Source: G963665495 sp963677785 (GTDB lineage Bacteria; Desulfobacterota; Desulfovibrionia; Desulfovibrionales; Desulfovibrionaceae). From it: a stretch of DNA of 64,000 bases. Numbering within the stretch: position 1 is the first letter of the stretch; each line of letters begins with the position of its first letter. Positions 43,091 through 51,825 of the stretch are shown here, piece after piece. The stretch lies in assembly GCA_963677785.2 (NCBI GenBank), contig CAXXDH010000003.1:3286001-3350000 (forward strand). The letters run 5' to 3'. Under the pieces are notes generated by a model, which saw nothing but the letters and a program-made list of their open reading frames with translations, was not told the DNA's origin and did not search any database. The translations under genes and the position numbers were made by a program.

Positions 43091-43230
43091 GTGTGCCAGG
43101 CATGGCGCGAATCTCATGAAGTGTAAGTCCTCTACAGGCCTGATGGTGGGAACTGTAAGCTGAAGGCAACTGCGTCGTCGTGAGGCGGCCTGACCTCGCA
43201 CCCCGTGTCCGTCATCTTTAGGGCATCTCA
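43091..43230 (+). mobile_element. 5' remnant of a class C group II intron
   Basis: The sequence opens GTGTGCCAGGCATGGCGCGA exactly after the terminator T-tract. Further segments read TGAAGTGTAAGTCCTC, GATGGTGGGAACTGTAAGC and TGAAGGCAACTGCGTC. The GTGYG start and these blocks look like domain I of bacterial group II introns, and class C introns are known to insert right after rho-independent terminators. No intron-encoded reverse transcriptase, domain 5 or domain 6 follows, so only a fragment of roughly 110-140 nt remains. The right boundary is uncertain. Confidence 0.5.
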
Positions 43231-43263
43231 GATACAGCAGTAAGAGATTGTCTTTTCACACTC

Positions 43264-43281
43264 CTGACACAAAAGTCATAA
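43264..43281 (+). promoter_or_regulatory. Weak Pho-box-like sequence upstream of btaA
   Basis: CTGACACAAAAGTCATAA shares 11 of 18 positions with an idealised PhoB box, the first half-site being the better one. It lies 70 bp upstream of the betaine-lipid genes, which respond to phosphate limitation in other bacteria. The match is weak. Confidence 0.22.
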
Positions 43282-43350
43282 AAGCTTCGCTTTTCTCTCC
43301 GGCCTGGTTCTTGTAAACAATGAAATAATTCCTAAAAGAAACAGGTGTCT

Positions 43351-44526
43351 ATGCTTATGACGTATTTTTCCCGTTTTTCGCACAAAATGCAGGACCGGGT
43401 CTTTCGCCTGGTGCACGGCAACCGGCTCGTATACAATACGTGTTGGGAGGATCCGCGGCTGGACCGCACTTTGCTGGGCTTCGGATCGGATTCCCGAATT
43501 GTGATGATTACTTCCGCCGGAGACAATGCCCTGGCCTATCTCTTGGACGATCCGGCCGAAGTGCATTGCGTGGATGTCAATTACCGCCAGAATGCCTTGC
43601 TGGAACTGAAACGCGTACTCTATACGCAAGCCGGTGCGGATGCCCTGTTCGCCTTTTTCGGCAGCGGCGGGAGCAGCGAGTGCGCGGCAATATACGAGAA
43701 GTTGCGGCCTGGGCTGCCCGACTATGCAGCGTCTTTCTGGGATGAAAATCTGGGTTATTTTTCCAATACGGGCTCCAGAAAGTCCTTTTACTACCACGGC
43801 GCATCCGGCGTGGTGGCCTGGATATTCAGCCGGGCCATGGGATTGCTCAAACCCAAGGTCCGCGCCCGGATGATCCGCTTGATGGACGCCTCCGACCTGG
43901 AAGAACAGCGCCGCCTGTTCCATGAAATTGAACCCGCATTCTGGGACCGTGTCAGCAGCTGGCTCGTCGGCCGTCCGACCACCATGGCCATGCTCGGCGT
44001 GCCGCGACCGCAAGTAGCACTGATCCGTGAAAAGCATCCGGGCGGCGTGCAGGGCTTTGTCAAAGATAAGATCAGACGGGTGTTCACCGAACTGCCCATC
44101 TCGGAGAATTATTTCTGGCGGGTCTATGTAACCGGCCAATACACGCGGCAATGTTGTCCGGATTATTTGCAGGCGGAACATTTCAGCATGTTGCGGGAGC
44201 GGGTTTTTAGGCTCCACCTGCATACGTGCACCCTCAGCTCGTTTCTGCGCCGGAATCCCGGACAGTATACCCATTTCATCTTGCTCGACCATCAGGACTG
44301 GCTGGCCTGGCACGCGCCAGAGGCCTTGCGCGAAGAGTGGGAGCTTCTTCTGGGGAACGCGGCGCCGGGGGCCAAAGTACTGATGCGTACGGCCGGGCTC
44401 GACGTTTCCTTTGTGCCGGACGCAATACGCAAGCAGCTGTGTTTTCAGCCCGAACTGACCGAAAAGCTGCATTTTCAGGACAGGGTCGGCACCTACGGCA
44501 GTCAGCATCTGGCGGTGGTTCTATGA
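43351..44526 (+). CDS. btaA: BtaA-like SAM:diacylglycerol 3-amino-3-carboxypropyltransferase
   Basis: About 391 aa from ATG at 43351 (MLMTYFSRF); a GTG two codons earlier is possible. VYNTCWEDPRLDR and ITSAGDNALAYLLDDPAEVHCVDVN are the characteristic BtaA/DUF3419 segments and include the SAM-binding region. The C-terminal FILLDHQDWLAWH is also typical. BtaA transfers the aminocarboxypropyl group of S-adenosylmethionine to diacylglycerol, forming diacylglyceryl-homoserine. The stop overlaps the btaB start (ATGA), so the two act together in making a phosphorus-free betaine lipid (DGTS). Confidence 0.9.
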   Translation: MLMTYFSRFSHKMQDRVFRLVHGNRLVYNTCWEDPRLDRTLLGFGSDSRIVMITSAGDNALAYLLDDPAEVHCVDVNYRQNALLELKRVLYTQAGADALFAFFGSGGSSECAAIYEKLRPGLPDYAASFWDENLGYFSNTGSRKSFYYHGASGVVAWIFSRAMGLLKPKVRARMIRLMDASDLEEQRRLFHEIEPAFWDRVSSWLVGRPTTMAMLGVPRPQVALIREKHPGGVQGFVKDKIRRVFTELPISENYFWRVYVTGQYTRQCCPDYLQAEHFSMLRERVFRLHLHTCTLSSFLRRNPGQYTHFILLDHQDWLAWHAPEALREEWELLLGNAAPGAKVLMRTAGLDVSFVPDAIRKQLCFQPELTEKLHFQDRVGTYGSQHLAVVL

Positions 44527-45173
44527 GTACGTGTTCTTCTAAAGGGATGGACAAGACCGGGAAATTGCAGGGGTATTACCGCTGGCATGCGCCCATATAC
44601 GATGCCACGCGCTGGAGTTTTCTGTTCGGGCGCCGAACCATCGTAGTCCTGGCGGCTAAACAACTCGGCCGGAATAATAACCTGCGTATTCTGGAAGTCG
44701 GCTGCGGTACGGGCAGGAATCTCAAGGCCCTGGCCCGGACCTTTCCCAAGGCGCAGATCACGGGTGTTGATCTGTGCGCGCCCATGCTGGCCAAAGCCGA
44801 AAAGAGCACGGCCGGCTACGCCGAGCGGATAACCCTGCTGCATGAGGCCTACGCAACGGCTTTGCTGCCGGAAGCCTCCTGCGACCTGGTGCTGTTTTCC
44901 TATGCCCTGACCATGTTCAATCCGGGGTTTGATACGGCCCTGGATACGGCCCGGACACATCTGAAGCCGGGAGGATTGGTGGCGGTCACGGATTTTCATG
45001 ATTCCCGTTTGGGGGTTTTCAAATCCTGGATGGGCGCCAACCACGTACGTATGGAAGGGCACCTGGCGCCCGAGTTGGACGCCCGTTTTGAGCGGAAGCA
45101 ATTGTCCGTACGCCGGGCTTACGCGGGCGTCTGGGAGTACTTTCTGTATCTGGGGCGCAGATCAGCCGGTTGA
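44523..45173 (+). CDS. btaB: BtaB-like SAM-dependent N-methyltransferase
   Basis: 216 aa from ATG at 44523, overlapping btaA by 4 bp. The class I methyltransferase motif ILEVGCGTGRNL (57-68) is followed by ITGVDLCAPMLAKAE and LVLFSYALTMFNPG, with a C-terminal WEYFLYLGRR. Position and domain support the trimethylation of diacylglyceryl-homoserine to DGTS. A longer frame upstream lies inside btaA and is not used. A 70-bp repeat follows 11 bp after the stop. Confidence 0.87.
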   Translation: MSTCSSKGMDKTGKLQGYYRWHAPIYDATRWSFLFGRRTIVVLAAKQLGRNNNLRILEVGCGTGRNLKALARTFPKAQITGVDLCAPMLAKAEKSTAGYAERITLLHEAYATALLPEASCDLVLFSYALTMFNPGFDTALDTARTHLKPGGLVAVTDFHDSRLGVFKSWMGANHVRMEGHLAPELDARFERKQLSVRRAYAGVWEYFLYLGRRSAG

Positions 45174-45184
45174 TTTAGAGGCTC

Positions 45185-45254
45185 TTATGCATTTTCATGA
45201 AACAATTGGAAATTGTTTCATGAATGAGCCTTGTTTCAAGGCGAGAATGCGCTA
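45185..45254. repeat. 70-bp branched hairpin repeat, copy B
   Basis: Second copy of the element at 30781. The main hairpin is TCATGAAACAATT/AATTGTTTCATGA, a perfect 13 bp. The arm bases that differ from copy A (ATC/GAT versus TCA/TGA) change in pairs, keeping the stem. The second hairpin GCCTTG-TTT-CAAGGC is identical. Its TAGCGC end gives the LysR gene its stop. Confidence 0.8.
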
Positions 45255-46163
45255 AACGGTTTCCTGAAAACGATCTTCCACGAATTCCGCCAGGCAGGCC
45301 ACGGCCGGGTGCTCGGGAGCGTGCCGTACGTGCAGCGCCACAGTGACCTCCGGCAATCGCGGCAGTCCGCAATCATCAGACAAAAAGCCGCACCCCGGAC
45401 CGCAGCAGCTCTTGACCATGGGAGTCACTGCGAACCCTGCGGCCACGGCCGCATGGATTGCCGCCAGACTCAGGCTGCTGAAAGCGATGCGGTAGGCAAA
45501 TCCCAGGCGTTCGAGCGCCTCCAGCGCCCAGCGCCGTTGCAGGCAGCCTTCGTGAAATACGGCCAGGGGCAGGGGCTCGCAGGTTCCGCGCCAGATGGAA
45601 TGCAGGTCCAGGTCCGCGGCGCTCATCCAGAGCAAAGGCACCCGGGCCACGGGTTTGCCTTGTTCGCGTATCTCTTCTCCATCTTCAGTGGTCAGACAGA
45701 CATCCAGTTTGCCTGATTTAAATTCCTTGATGAGCTCACCGGTGGTATCGCAACGTACGTCTACCCGAATTTTGGGGTAGGCCCAGGCGAAACGCGCCAG
45801 CACACCGGGCAGATAGCGGGTGGCGTAGTCGTCAGGCACACCCAGCCGCACCAGACCGGAAAGGCGCGGGCCGCAAAAACAGGCCAGTGTCTCGTCATGC
45901 AGCCGCAGCAAACGGCGCGCGTAATGCAACAGCAGTTCGCCGTCATGCGTCAGCCGGACGCTGCGGGCATTGCGTTCGAACAGGCGGCGCCCCAGATCGC
46001 TTTCCAGACGTTTCAGCTGCATGGAAACAGCTGATTGCGTACGATGGATGGTTTGTCCGGCCTTGGTGAAGCTCTTGAATTCCGCCGCAGCCACGAACGT
46101 ACGCAGTGTTTCCAGGGATAAATGGGTCAGGAGAGTGTCATCAAGCATGCTTATGCTTAGCAT
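45252..46163 (-). CDS. LysR-family transcriptional regulator
   Basis: About 303 aa from ATG at 46163 (MLSISMLDDTLL); ATG at 46148 is equally possible, and neither has a strong ribosome-binding site. The winged helix-turn-helix is at the N terminus (LETLRTFVAAAEFKSFTKAGQTIHRTQSAVSMQLKRLE, read in parts), followed by a periplasmic-binding-like effector domain (GLVRLGVPDDYATRYLPGVL). It is divergent from the small CMD-family gene at 46252, with a T-N11-A palindrome between them. It likely regulates that gene. The TAG stop lies in the repeat. Confidence 0.9.
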   Translation of the reverse strand: MLSISMLDDTLLTHLSLETLRTFVAAAEFKSFTKAGQTIHRTQSAVSMQLKRLESDLGRRLFERNARSVRLTHDGELLLHYARRLLRLHDETLACFCGPRLSGLVRLGVPDDYATRYLPGVLARFAWAYPKIRVDVRCDTTGELIKEFKSGKLDVCLTTEDGEEIREQGKPVARVPLLWMSAADLDLHSIWRGTCEPLPLAVFHEGCLQRRWALEALERLGFAYRIAFSSLSLAAIHAAVAAGFAVTPMVKSCCGPGCGFLSDDCGLPRLPEVTVALHVRHAPEHPAVACLAEFVEDRFQETV

Positions 46164-46170
46164 ACAATGA

Positions 46171-46185
46171 ATTCGTTTGTCGAAT
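46171..46185. promoter_or_regulatory. LysR box in divergent spacer
   Basis: ATTCGTTTGTCGAAT is a perfect 5+5 palindrome with a 5-nt centre and fits the LysR T-N11-A rule (TTCG...CGAA). It lies between the LysR gene and the CMD-family gene, immediately upstream of the regulator start. Confidence 0.6.
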
Positions 46186-46251
46186 CCTTTTGACAGGCGC
46201 ATAGTACGGGCAACTTTGACGAGCAACCTACGTAAAAAGGAGAACAGACAC

Positions 46252-46593
46252 ATGGAAAATCAGATAGAACTGAACGAACGTATTCATAAAAACTGGAACC
46301 GTTACCGCGAACTGTTCCCGGGGCTGGCTGACGGCTATGACGCCATGACCGGCAACGCGTACGCGGGCGGACGGCTGGATGCCAAGACCAAGCGGCTGAT
46401 AGCCATAGCCATTGCAGTGACCCACGGATGTAGAGGCTGCATGCTCTCGCAGACCGGACACGCTTTGAATATGGGGGCAGATGCCGAGGAAATTCTGGAG
46501 GCCTGCGCGGTCTCCCTGTCCATAGGGGGCACAATGGCGGCAGCGGAGGTCACACGGGTGGTGGAGTATCTCGAAGAATTGGGAAAATTATAA
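46252..46593 (+). CDS. Carboxymuconolactone decarboxylase/AhpD-like protein
   Basis: 113 aa from ATG at 46252, with AAAAAGGAG upstream. The single-domain CMD fold shows the redox pair in THGCRGCM (C60 and C63) and H70, as in AhpD-like alkylhydroperoxidases rather than true decarboxylases. Such proteins reduce peroxides or relay thiol redox equivalents. It is divergent from a LysR regulator, a common arrangement for stress-inducible genes. Confidence 0.88.
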   Translation: MENQIELNERIHKNWNRYRELFPGLADGYDAMTGNAYAGGRLDAKTKRLIAIAIAVTHGCRGCMLSQTGHALNMGADAEEILEACAVSLSIGGTMAAAEVTRVVEYLEELGKL

Positions 46594-46665
46594 AAAAGAA
46601 GGGATCCGGGTCGTCTCCAAAGCAGGGGACGGCCCGGTTAGTGAATTTTTGACAGTGTATCCCGG

Positions 46666-47292
46666 CTATTTGGTGCCGAAAATTTTGTCTCCGGCGTCAC
46701 CCAGTCCGGGCAGAATATAGCCGACTTCATTCAGCCGTTCGTCAATGGCCGCGACGTAGACGTCGATGTCCGGATGTTTTTCTTCCAGGGCTTTCAAACC
46801 CTCTGGCGCGGCCACGAGAAACAGTCCTTTGATGTTCCGGCAGCCGTTTTCCTTGAGCAGGTCGATGGTGGCGATGAGCGTTCCGCCGGTGGCCAGCATG
46901 GGATCCAGAATAACCGCTGTCCGTTTCTCGATTTCATTGGCCAGCTTGACGTAATAGCGAACCGGCTCCAGAGTTTCCTCGTTGCGGTACATGCCCACTA
47001 CGCTGACCTTGGCGCCCGGAATCAGATCCATGACACCGTCCAACATTCCCAGCCCGGCGCGCAAAATGGGCACCACCGTGATGATTTTGCCCTTGATCTG
47101 CTCTACTTCCACCGGCCCGGCCCAGCCTTCGATGGTCTTTTTTTCCGTCTCAAAGTCCTTGACCGCTTCGTAAGTCAGTAAACGCGCCAGCTCGTTGGCT
47201 ATTTCTCGAAAATCCTTGGTCCTGATGTCCTTCTCCCGCAGCAGCCCCAGTTTATGGCGTACGAGGGGATGGTCCACAAGAGTAACCGGCAT
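46666..47292 (-). CDS. upp: Uracil phosphoribosyltransferase
   Basis: 208 aa from ATG at 47292, with AAGGAG 6 nt upstream. The PRPP-binding loop is AVILDPMLATGGTLIATIDLL, and the uracil-binding C-terminal motif is GYILPGLGDAGDKIFGTK. The length matches the family (about 208). It salvages uracil to UMP in the cytoplasm. It lies downstream of tamB on the same strand but is separated by 150 bp containing a repeat, so it may have its own promoter. Confidence 0.96.
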   Translation of the reverse strand: MPVTLVDHPLVRHKLGLLREKDIRTKDFREIANELARLLTYEAVKDFETEKKTIEGWAGPVEVEQIKGKIITVVPILRAGLGMLDGVMDLIPGAKVSVVGMYRNEETLEPVRYYVKLANEIEKRTAVILDPMLATGGTLIATIDLLKENGCRNIKGLFLVAAPEGLKALEEKHPDIDVYVAAIDERLNEVGYILPGLGDAGDKIFGTK

Positions 47293-47364
47293 GAGATGCT
47301 CCTTTATTTGATTCGTGCATGCGCAAGAGAGCCTCCGACAGCTAAAGGGGTACTTTAGTTGATG

Positions 47365-47424
47365 AAAAGTTTTTGGAGGATCCAAGAAACCTTTTTACAA
47401 AAAGGTTCCTTGGTCGCCGGAGGC
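47365..47424. repeat. 60-bp hairpin repeat, copy 3
   Basis: Matches the 11250 copy at 52 of 60 positions. The stem is CCAAGAAACC/GGTTCCTTGG with TTTTT/AAAAA at the centre, and it ends GTCGCCGGAGGC. It lies between tamB (stop at 47443) and upp. A related AGAGCCTCCG block sits just beyond it near 47330. Confidence 0.78.
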
Positions 47425-47442
47425 AATTCCTTATTTCGTATA

Positions 47443-50400
47443 TCAATAATCGAATTTCCAGTTGAGGCCAACACCGCTTTGCGAATCAGCTCCCATTTCG
47501 CCTTCGATGCCGATCTGGGGAGTGACTTCCACCTCCACGGATACGGAGTCGTCCTTGGAGGACAGGCCTTTCTGGCCTTTTACGTAAACCCGGTCGGAGA
47601 TGTAGGTTCCGGCTTCCAGGGTCGTGTTGCCCGATGCGCTCGTGCCCAGGCCCAGGGTATCCAGTCCGAGCACGTTTTGAATGCCGCTGACCGCGCCGTT
47701 GAGGTTGGTTTTGCCGCCAGCCACGGAATCGGCCACCAGGGCGAGCCGGATGGCGTCCACGGGGCCGAGATCCTGCACGGATTTTTTGAAGATCAACCGG
47801 GCCAGGATTTCGTTTTCCGGCATTACGGGCTCGGAAGACAGCGCGAAGTTCAGGTCGGTCGGACTGCCGTCCAGGTTGATGTAGGCCGTGATGTCGGTCA
47901 GTTTGGCCGAAGTGATGATCTCCATGTAGGGAGAAGGCGGTGATTCGCCGCTGAAGACGATTTTGCCTTTGTCCAGCACGAAACGCCAGTCCAGAAAATC
48001 CAGATGGCCGCGGACCACGTTGAGTTTGCCCTTGATTCGGGGATCATCGGGCTGGCCGTAAATTTGCAGGTTGCCTCCCCATTCCGACTGCAGCCCCTGG
48101 CCGCGAACAAAGAAATGGTCTGGGATGCGTACGGTCATGTCCAGCTTCATGGCCATGGCGCCGGCCGGATCCTCGGGCACGTTCACTTCCTTGGGTTTCT
48201 GGCCCGGCACATTGATTTCCTCGACCTCGAGATTGGTCACGCCGGGGGGCAGGGCGGAGGGAATGTTGACAAGCCCGCTGTCCACGACGACTTCGCCCTT
48301 GAGTTTGGCCTTTTTGGTGCTGCCCTTGGCTTCCAGTCCGCCGCTGACTTTCGCGGTGGCCAGGTCCATGCGTACGCCCGTGAACTGGTGCAGATTGATC
48401 TTGAAGTCAAAGGGCATGTCCTTGTCCGCATCGATCAGCAGCGATCCGCTGCCGTCGATCCGGCCGTCGCCGCCGTCGTTGGCGGACAGTTTGGTCAGCT
48501 CCATCTGCATGCCCTTGGCCGTGAGTTCGACCAACAGGTTGTTGATGATGGTGCTGGTTTCGACGTTTTCGTACATGCCTTTGGAAATGCGTACGATGCC
48601 GTCCGGTTGCGGTGCGTCGAGCGGACCGTTGACCTTCATGTTCACATCGATACGCCCCTTGAAACTCTGGCCCGGCGGCATGAACAAAGGCGTGAGCGGC
48701 CCGAGATCCATGCCCAGTTTGGTGGTGGCCGCCAGCTGCGCTTTGGGCGGAATGGCGAAGGCGAACGGTGCCGTGCTGAAGTTGACGGGCAGGGCGGCAG
48801 TAATCTGTCCGATTTCCTTTTTCCTGATGGTCATGACGATGTCGGCGGTAAGCTTTTTCCCGCTGATACGGATGTCGCCGCCCACGTCCATGGGTGGGGC
48901 CTTGGCATAGTCCTCGTCCGTGGGCATGAGCTTGTTGACGGCCAGTTTGGTCACCAGGCTGGGATTTTTGGGCGAACCGCTCAACCGGGTGCTCAGGTTC
49001 ACTTCGCCCCCCACCGGCAGCTCGGCGATGGAAGCCAGGCTGGAGATTTGGAAATTTTTCAGATCCACAGACAGATCGGCTTTCTGGCTGGTGAGCGCGC
49101 CCGAGGCACGGAAGGTGGATTTGGCCAGCTGCAGCACCAGGGGGGTGCTGATGGTGATATCCTGGCCGTCAAGGCGGATGCGCGCGGGAGAAGTCAGCCG
49201 GACGGGAAAATCCGCGTATTTGGCCTGCAATGCGTCCAGAGTCACTTCCCAGGCCTGCTTGTCCTGCTTGGCGACGGCCGTGAGCGCGACCGTGAAAGGC
49301 TTGTCCGCCTTGCCGCCGGCTTTGACCGTGCAGGTCGCGCCGTTCTGCTTTCCGGCGAGCGTAATGTCGGCCTTGTCTACGGCCACGCCCCCCGTACGCA
49401 GATCGGACAGGGCAATTTTGCCCGAGGCTTTGTCCAGGTCGGCGACGTCCGAACTCTGCAGCTGCAGGTCCAGGTTTTTCAGGGCAATACCCGCCACGGA
49501 AATATTTTTGAGCGCGCCTTGGGCGCTGACGGCCTGTTTCCCGGCGCGTATTTCCGGTTTGGCGTGCAGTGTGCCCGTACCGCTCATTTCCATGCCCGTG
49601 ACCAGGCCGAGCTGTTTCAGGTCCTTGAGTTGCAGCGTCAGTTCGCCCTTGGCCAGCTGGTCGGCCAGGCCCATTTCCAGGGCTGCCTGCAACCGGACGC
49701 CCGGCGCGTCAAAGGCGAGATTGCGCAGCAGCAGGGTCTGGTTGCCGTTTGTTTCCTGACGCAGGCCGCAGTCCGTGGCGAATGTCAGGGGCTGGCCCGA
49801 GAGTCTGGCATGCAGCCGGATGGGCGTCAGTTTGGGCTCCGGCGCCGGCGTGGGCGCCACCAAGTCCAGCTTCAGGGTCGGATGGTCGATGCGGTTGCCG
49901 TTGGCCACCAGCTGCTCCATGGCCAGCTGCAGCGTTACCTTTGGAGCGGCCAGCGCGCCGTTGAGCGTCGCCGTGACGGGCGACATGCCCTTGGCCACCA
50001 CTCCGGCCTGCTGCATGTCGATGTTCTTGGGCGGCGTCACGGTCAGGGCCAGATCCGCGGTCTGCGTATCGGTCTGCATCTTGCCGGAAAGGGCCACGGA
50101 TGTTTTGCCCGTGAGTCCGAACCGCTTGATGTCCAGGCGGTTGTCTTTAAAGAACAGGTCGCCGTTCAGGTCCAGGCGCGAGCCCACCAGCGGGGCGAGG
50201 TCCGGGGGCAGTCCCTGGAGTTTGGCGATGTTGCCTGTCAGTCTGGTGGTGATGCCCTGTTCGGGGCCGCCTTTAGCCGTACAGCGGATGTCCACACCGC
50301 CCTGAACGGGCGATACGCCGCCGATGATGCCGTTGATGTCCGGAATGAAAATCTGCGTATTCAGATCCGCGGCCAGATCCTGAATGTCGGCCTGCCCGTC

Positions 50401-51825
50401 GGCCTTAATGCTGGCATCCGCGATCTGCAGGTTCAGGTTCAGATCCTTGATCCGCTTGTTGTGCTCGAGCAGGGCCTTGAGGTCCAGCGCAATGACGCCT
50501 TTGCCCACGGGCTTGTCGCCCAGGTAGGTTCCGGTGGTCCGCAGAGTCGCGCCCAGGTCGAAGGATCCGCCGTTCTTGTCCAGGGATTCTGTGGTTCGTA
50601 CCTTGGCGTCCAGGGCGACCGTGGCCACTTTGACGTCGGCCTGGCGCAACGAGTCTGCGCGCAGGGCCACTTGCAAATCGGGCATTTGCTGGCTGCCCGC
50701 AATGGTAAGGTCCAGGGTGGCCGGGGCGGCCAGTTCGAGCTGGGCGAGGTCCTTGAGCGGAGCCGTATCCGTGACCGCCACGCGGAAAGCGCCGTCAAGT
50801 TTGGCTTCCGGCGCCGGACCCAGGGTGCATTTCCCGGAAATATCCGTGGTCCTGGTTTTGATATGCAGCGTACGCAATTCCATACGCTCGTCCACCAGGG
50901 CGAGCTGCACGGCGAGGTTGGTCGTATCTCCGAGCAGCGGCAGCACGTCTGGCGGAACCAGCGCCTTGGGCGGATGCAGGGCGCCTTCCAGTCCGAAGGT
51001 TATGGTGTCGGACAAGCCCAGAGCCAGGTTGCTGTCCAGCAGGGTGGCGTCGCCCGAGGTGAAGCTGAGCTTGCCTTTCCAGTCCTGCAGCGGACCGTCG
51101 CCCTGCAGCAGCAGATGCACGGGGTCCGGGCTTTGCAAAGCTTTGCCCACCAGGCCGCCGGGCTTTTCGTCAAAGACCAGCTTCAGAGCCAGCTGTCCGT
51201 CGCTCTGGTTCAGCCGGGCGTCCAGCTGCAGGGATTCCAGTCCCGGAGTTGTGGCGTCCAGGAGTTCCTGAATTTGCAGCGCAGCGCCGAAATGGTCGCC
51301 TTGCGGTGCGCAGGATCCGCTGATTCGGAAGCGTTTCTGTTCGTCCGGCGACAACTGCAGCAGCAGATTGTCCACCCGGATTTCGTTGACGATCAGCGGC
51401 GGGATGGAGGGGATGGCGAAGGAGACCGGTCCCGAAGGTTCGGGCGCGGGTGCGGGCTGGGTGGAAACGGGCGGGCGTTTGAAATCCACGTCCGCCACCA
51501 CCAGGCGGTCCACATGGATGACGCCGCCGAGCAATTCGAGGGCGGACCAGGCGAAGTCAAATCCCGCAACCCGCAGCCAGACGCCCTGGCTGTCCGCCAG
51601 GGTCAGCTCCCCCACCTGCATGTCGAAGGGCAGGGCGCCTTTCAGGTCCGTGATGCGTATGGTCATATCCGGCGAGGACGCCGCGTCCTGCACCAGGTCA
51701 ACAATCATATTCCGGCCGCTGTCCGTCCGGAGGACGATCACAACGGTCAGGAGCAGCAGCATCAGACAGGCGGCCAGGGCCAGCGAGATGCGAAGCGCCC
51801 ATTTCAAAATTTTCTTTCTGCGCAT
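47443..51825 (-). CDS. tamB: TamB-like translocation and assembly module protein
   Basis: 1460 aa. An N-terminal inner-membrane anchor (ISLALAACLMLLLLTVVIVL) precedes a very long beta-rich periplasmic body of repeated VxLxG-type segments. The conserved C-terminal DUF490/TamB region follows (VRGHLDFLDWRFVLDKGKIVF, in parts; GLDTLGLGTSASGNTTLEAG; SDRVYVKGQKGL). The family spans the periplasm and works with TamA in outer-membrane protein insertion or lipid transport. Its ATG follows the tamA stop with no gap. The length is in the usual 1200-1500 aa range. Confidence 0.93.
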   Translation of the reverse strand: MRRKKILKWALRISLALAACLMLLLLTVVIVLRTDSGRNMIVDLVQDAASSPDMTIRITDLKGALPFDMQVGELTLADSQGVWLRVAGFDFAWSALELLGGVIHVDRLVVADVDFKRPPVSTQPAPAPEPSGPVSFAIPSIPPLIVNEIRVDNLLLQLSPDEQKRFRISGSCAPQGDHFGAALQIQELLDATTPGLESLQLDARLNQSDGQLALKLVFDEKPGGLVGKALQSPDPVHLLLQGDGPLQDWKGKLSFTSGDATLLDSNLALGLSDTITFGLEGALHPPKALVPPDVLPLLGDTTNLAVQLALVDERMELRTLHIKTRTTDISGKCTLGPAPEAKLDGAFRVAVTDTAPLKDLAQLELAAPATLDLTIAGSQQMPDLQVALRADSLRQADVKVATVALDAKVRTTESLDKNGGSFDLGATLRTTGTYLGDKPVGKGVIALDLKALLEHNKRIKDLNLNLQIADASIKADGQADIQDLAADLNTQIFIPDINGIIGGVSPVQGGVDIRCTAKGGPEQGITTRLTGNIAKLQGLPPDLAPLVGSRLDLNGDLFFKDNRLDIKRFGLTGKTSVALSGKMQTDTQTADLALTVTPPKNIDMQQAGVVAKGMSPVTATLNGALAAPKVTLQLAMEQLVANGNRIDHPTLKLDLVAPTPAPEPKLTPIRLHARLSGQPLTFATDCGLRQETNGNQTLLLRNLAFDAPGVRLQAALEMGLADQLAKGELTLQLKDLKQLGLVTGMEMSGTGTLHAKPEIRAGKQAVSAQGALKNISVAGIALKNLDLQLQSSDVADLDKASGKIALSDLRTGGVAVDKADITLAGKQNGATCTVKAGGKADKPFTVALTAVAKQDKQAWEVTLDALQAKYADFPVRLTSPARIRLDGQDITISTPLVLQLAKSTFRASGALTSQKADLSVDLKNFQISSLASIAELPVGGEVNLSTRLSGSPKNPSLVTKLAVNKLMPTDEDYAKAPPMDVGGDIRISGKKLTADIVMTIRKKEIGQITAALPVNFSTAPFAFAIPPKAQLAATTKLGMDLGPLTPLFMPPGQSFKGRIDVNMKVNGPLDAPQPDGIVRISKGMYENVETSTIINNLLVELTAKGMQMELTKLSANDGGDGRIDGSGSLLIDADKDMPFDFKINLHQFTGVRMDLATAKVSGGLEAKGSTKKAKLKGEVVVDSGLVNIPSALPPGVTNLEVEEINVPGQKPKEVNVPEDPAGAMAMKLDMTVRIPDHFFVRGQGLQSEWGGNLQIYGQPDDPRIKGKLNVVRGHLDFLDWRFVLDKGKIVFSGESPPSPYMEIITSAKLTDITAYINLDGSPTDLNFALSSEPVMPENEILARLIFKKSVQDLGPVDAIRLALVADSVAGGKTNLNGAVSGIQNVLGLDTLGLGTSASGNTTLEAGTYISDRVYVKGQKGLSSKDDSVSVEVEVTPQIGIEGEMGADSQSGVGLNWKFDY

